NCBI GenBank assembly: GCA_041608535.1
Contig: JBFISM010000162.1
Location: 1-7,365 of the forward strand
Reading direction: 5' to 3'
Length of the DNA stretch: 7,365 bases
DNA from: JBFISM01 sp041608535
Lineage (GTDB): Bacteria; Actinomycetota; Acidimicrobiia; Spongiisociales; UBA5794
Positions 6,551 through 7,365 of this stretch are shown one piece after another (the stretch's first letter is position 1; each line of letters opens with the position of its first letter). Under the pieces are notes generated by a model. That model ran no database searches and was not told the DNA's origin. It saw only the letters and a list, made by a program, of their open reading frames with translations. A program made the position numbers and the translations under genes.

Positions 6551-6562
6551 CGCGATATCGCG
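6551..6562. other. 12-bp perfect palindrome CGCGATATCGCG
   Basis: CGCGATATCGCG equals its reverse complement and lies 10 bases after another inverted repeat (6521-6541) in non-coding DNA between convergent genes. In this position a terminator part or a protein-binding site is possible; chance is also possible because the core is a self-complementary GC-rich word. Confidence 0.35.
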
Positions 6563-6738
6563 CCGGGCGGTGAATGATCTGTGTGCTGGATCATCGCCAG
6601 GGCCTGGTTGGCCCAGTAGCTCAAGCTTGGGTCCGACTGGTCCACGGGACATATATGTTGGCGATTTGCCAGGCTTGTCGTGTTGCTCAGTCCCGCCTGG
6701 CTCGGGCTCCGCCCGCTCTGTTCGAGGATCGCACGCTC

Positions 6739-7242
6739 TCATCGTTGGTTCTGCTCGGCGGCGAGAAGCTTGGTTGTGATGGTGGCGAGCTGGCGGATCT
6801 CGATGTCGTTCAAGATGGAGAAGAGATGCTCCTCGAGGTCGCGGTGATGCCGGGGCTGTGCGGCTTCGAAGGTCGCCATGCCCTGTGGTGTCATGACGAC
6901 GGTGATGGCCCGACTGTCGTTTGGATCGGTTTGCCGCCTGACGAGTCCCTCGGCCTCCAAGCCGCTGACGACTCGTGATACGCGGCTCTGGCTCAGGGGG
7001 GTGCGTCGGCGGAGTTCCGTCATTGGCATGCTGTAGTCGGCCGACGAAGTGGCGAGGAATAAGAGGACCTCGAACTGATGAAGCCCGATGCCGTGCTCGT
7101 CGGCTAGGCCTCGGTCTAGAGCGCGCTCGAGGGCAGCGCCGGCGCGTATGAATCCCAGGAACGCCTTGGCTTGTTCCTCGCTGAACAGGCGCGGACCTCT
7201 GGTGGCGGCGGGGCGAGGTGCTGGAGCGGGCGAATCAGCCAT
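6739..7242 (-). CDS. MarR-family transcriptional regulator
   Basis: The product is 167 residues, ATG at 7242-7240 to TGA at 6741-6739. After a Pro/Ala-rich N-terminal tail (residues 1-17) comes the MarR fold: dimerisation helix at about 20-48, helix with GIGLHQFEVLLFL (51-63), winged helix-turn-helix with MTELRRRTPLSQSRVSRVVS (74-93) and GLEAEGLVRR, then the wing with the family signature DPNDSRAITVVMTPQG (Asp109-x-Arg111), and C-terminal dimerisation helices (about 125-163). MarR proteins are dimeric repressors that bind inverted repeats and let go when they bind a small molecule or are oxidised; there is no Cys, which argues against thiol-based sensing. No Shine-Dalgarno precedes the ATG, and TATCAT lies 7 bases before it, so the message may be leaderless. 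It is divergent from the gene at 7324, with two matching palindromes between them, so it probably represses both itself and that gene. The ligand cannot be told. Confidence 0.92.
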   Translation of the reverse strand: MADSPAPAPRPAATRGPRLFSEEQAKAFLGFIRAGAALERALDRGLADEHGIGLHQFEVLLFLATSSADYSMPMTELRRRTPLSQSRVSRVVSGLEAEGLVRRQTDPNDSRAITVVMTPQGMATFEAAQPRHHRDLEEHLFSILNDIEIRQLATITTKLLAAEQNQR

Positions 7243-7249
7243 GAACGCG

Positions 7250-7255
7250 ATGATA
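7250..7255 (-). promoter_or_regulatory. Candidate -10 box TATCAT of the MarR gene
   Basis: On the minus strand TATCAT (7255-7250) is followed by seven bases and then the ATG at 7242, which would put the transcript start at or next to the start codon. No ribosome site is present in these seven bases or just before them. The -35 position (about 7278-7273) falls in the right arm of the first TATGC-N4-GCATA palindrome and does not resemble TTGACA, so a repressor bound there would block polymerase. Confidence 0.5.
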
Positions 7256-7264
7256 CCAAGGTTG

Positions 7265-7299
7265 TATGCGTGCGCATAGATATTCTATGCTTAGGCATA
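7265..7299. promoter_or_regulatory. Tandem palindromic operator, TATGC-N4-GCATA twice, probable MarR binding sites
   Basis: Copy 1 is TATGCGTGCGCATA (7265-7278) and copy 2 is TATGCTTAGGCATA (7286-7299). Both have identical 5-base arms and a 4-base centre, and they start exactly 21 bp apart, two helical turns. The inner arms also form a third dyad, GCATAGA-TAT-TCTATGC (7274-7290). The sites occupy the middle of the 81-bp divergent region between the MarR gene and the gene at 7324 and cover the likely -35 zone of the former and -10 zone of the latter. MarR dimers typically bind such 14-20 bp inverted repeats between themselves and their target gene, so binding and autorepression are inferred. 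Confidence 0.75.
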
Positions 7300-7319
7300 T
7301 ATTCGGAACGCCGAGGAGG
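7286..7319 (+). promoter_or_regulatory. Candidate -10 region and Shine-Dalgarno of the divergent gene
   Basis: GAGGAGG at 7313-7319 lies 4 bases before the ATG at 7324 and fixes that start. Two -10 candidates overlap the second palindrome: TATGCT (7286-7291), with TTGTAT (7262-7267) at an 18-bp spacing as a partial -35, and TATATT (7298-7303). Either would be occluded by a protein bound at 7286-7299. Confidence 0.5.
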
Positions 7320-7323
7320 CGAC

Positions 7324-7365
7324 ATGGCAACACCTCGATCACAGACCGAGCGAATGGTCGGTGCC
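7324..7365 (+). CDS. N-terminus of a gene divergent from marR (3' truncated)
   Basis: ATG at 7324 follows the strong GAGGAGG site and stays open to the right edge: MATPRSQTERMVGA, 14 codons. This is too short for family assignment. The hydrophilic start with Arg, Gln and Glu argues against an N-terminal membrane helix or signal peptide within what is seen; it could begin a TetR-like regulator or a cytoplasmic enzyme, but that is a guess. Its position across a tandem operator from a MarR gene makes it the likely main target of that repressor. Confidence 0.65.
   Translation, partial: MATPRSQTERMVGA

Larger units (their letters stand above)
6316..6738. other. 423-bp region without a supported gene, several inverted repeats
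   Basis: Between the FAD oxidase and the convergent MarR gene no reading frame has plausible start, ribosome site and protein-like composition; the short frames here are Arg/Pro/Ser-rich. What it does hold: the hairpin at 6345-6370; a bulged inverted repeat at 6521-6541 (CCGAgtGCCGA with TCGGC-TCGG); the palindrome at 6551-6562; and, on the MarR side, a 7-bp stem GCCAGGC (6668-6674) with GCCTGGC (6695-6701) next to a 5-bp hairpin CGGGC-TCC-GCCCG (6703-6715). The last two lie just after the MarR stop on the minus strand and may end its transcript. The region may otherwise be decayed sequence. Confidence 0.5.

Noticed and set aside
6605..6660. tRNA-like string (AGTAGCTCAAGC) in the intergenic region
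   Set aside because: Resembles a D-loop by a few bases only; no anticodon stem, no T-loop GTTCGA at the right distance and no acceptor stem.
6574..6978. 134-codon plus-strand frame opposite the MarR gene
   Set aside because: More than half of it is the mirror of the conserved MarR winged helix; no Shine-Dalgarno.

Overview
The window is GC-rich DNA from what is probably an actinobacterium. The grounds are an AfsR/SARP-type regulator (a family centred on Actinobacteria), strong G/C bias at third codon positions, two starts that look leaderless (a -10 box 6-7 bases before ATG), and several terminator-like hairpins without T-tracts. An Acidimicrobiia-like lineage is possible because the tail domain of the first gene looks familiar from such genomes, but this is recall only. 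I see no CRISPR array, insertion sequence, rRNA or tRNA, and no obvious defence system.

Layout. 1-479 is the 3' part of a secreted or surface protein: a Thr-rich linker followed by a compact two-Cys domain, closed by a strong hairpin (501-531). 480-739 is non-coding apart from that hairpin and a 12-bp palindrome. 740-1194 holds a 16-codon reading frame with an excellent Shine-Dalgarno, overlapping by ATGA the start of a four-helix membrane protein (787-1194). A perfect 15-bp stem (1210-1261) follows.

1316-6315 looks like one transcription unit. A near-consensus -10 box (TATACT) sits six bases before the ATG of a 117-aa helix-turn-helix protein. That gene overlaps by 4 bp (GTGA) a 1061-aa SARP/AfsR-like regulator with a winged helix, BTAD domain, P-loop ATPase and alpha-helical C-terminal part. 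After 66 bp comes a 461-aa berberine-bridge-enzyme-type FAD oxidase that keeps the flavin-linking His but has Ser at the usual Cys position. A bulged hairpin (6345-6370) closes the unit. A plausible reading is a small regulator and a large ATP-dependent activator that control, or are co-expressed with, an oxidase acting on an unknown, perhaps secondary-metabolic, substrate.

6316-6738 has no supported gene but carries several inverted repeats. 6739-7242 (minus strand) is a MarR-family repressor. It diverges from a gene of which only 14 codons are visible (7324-7365). Their shared intergenic region holds two copies of TATGC-N4-GCATA exactly 21 bp apart, a likely tandem operator controlling both genes. 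This is the clearest undescribed regulatory signal in the window.
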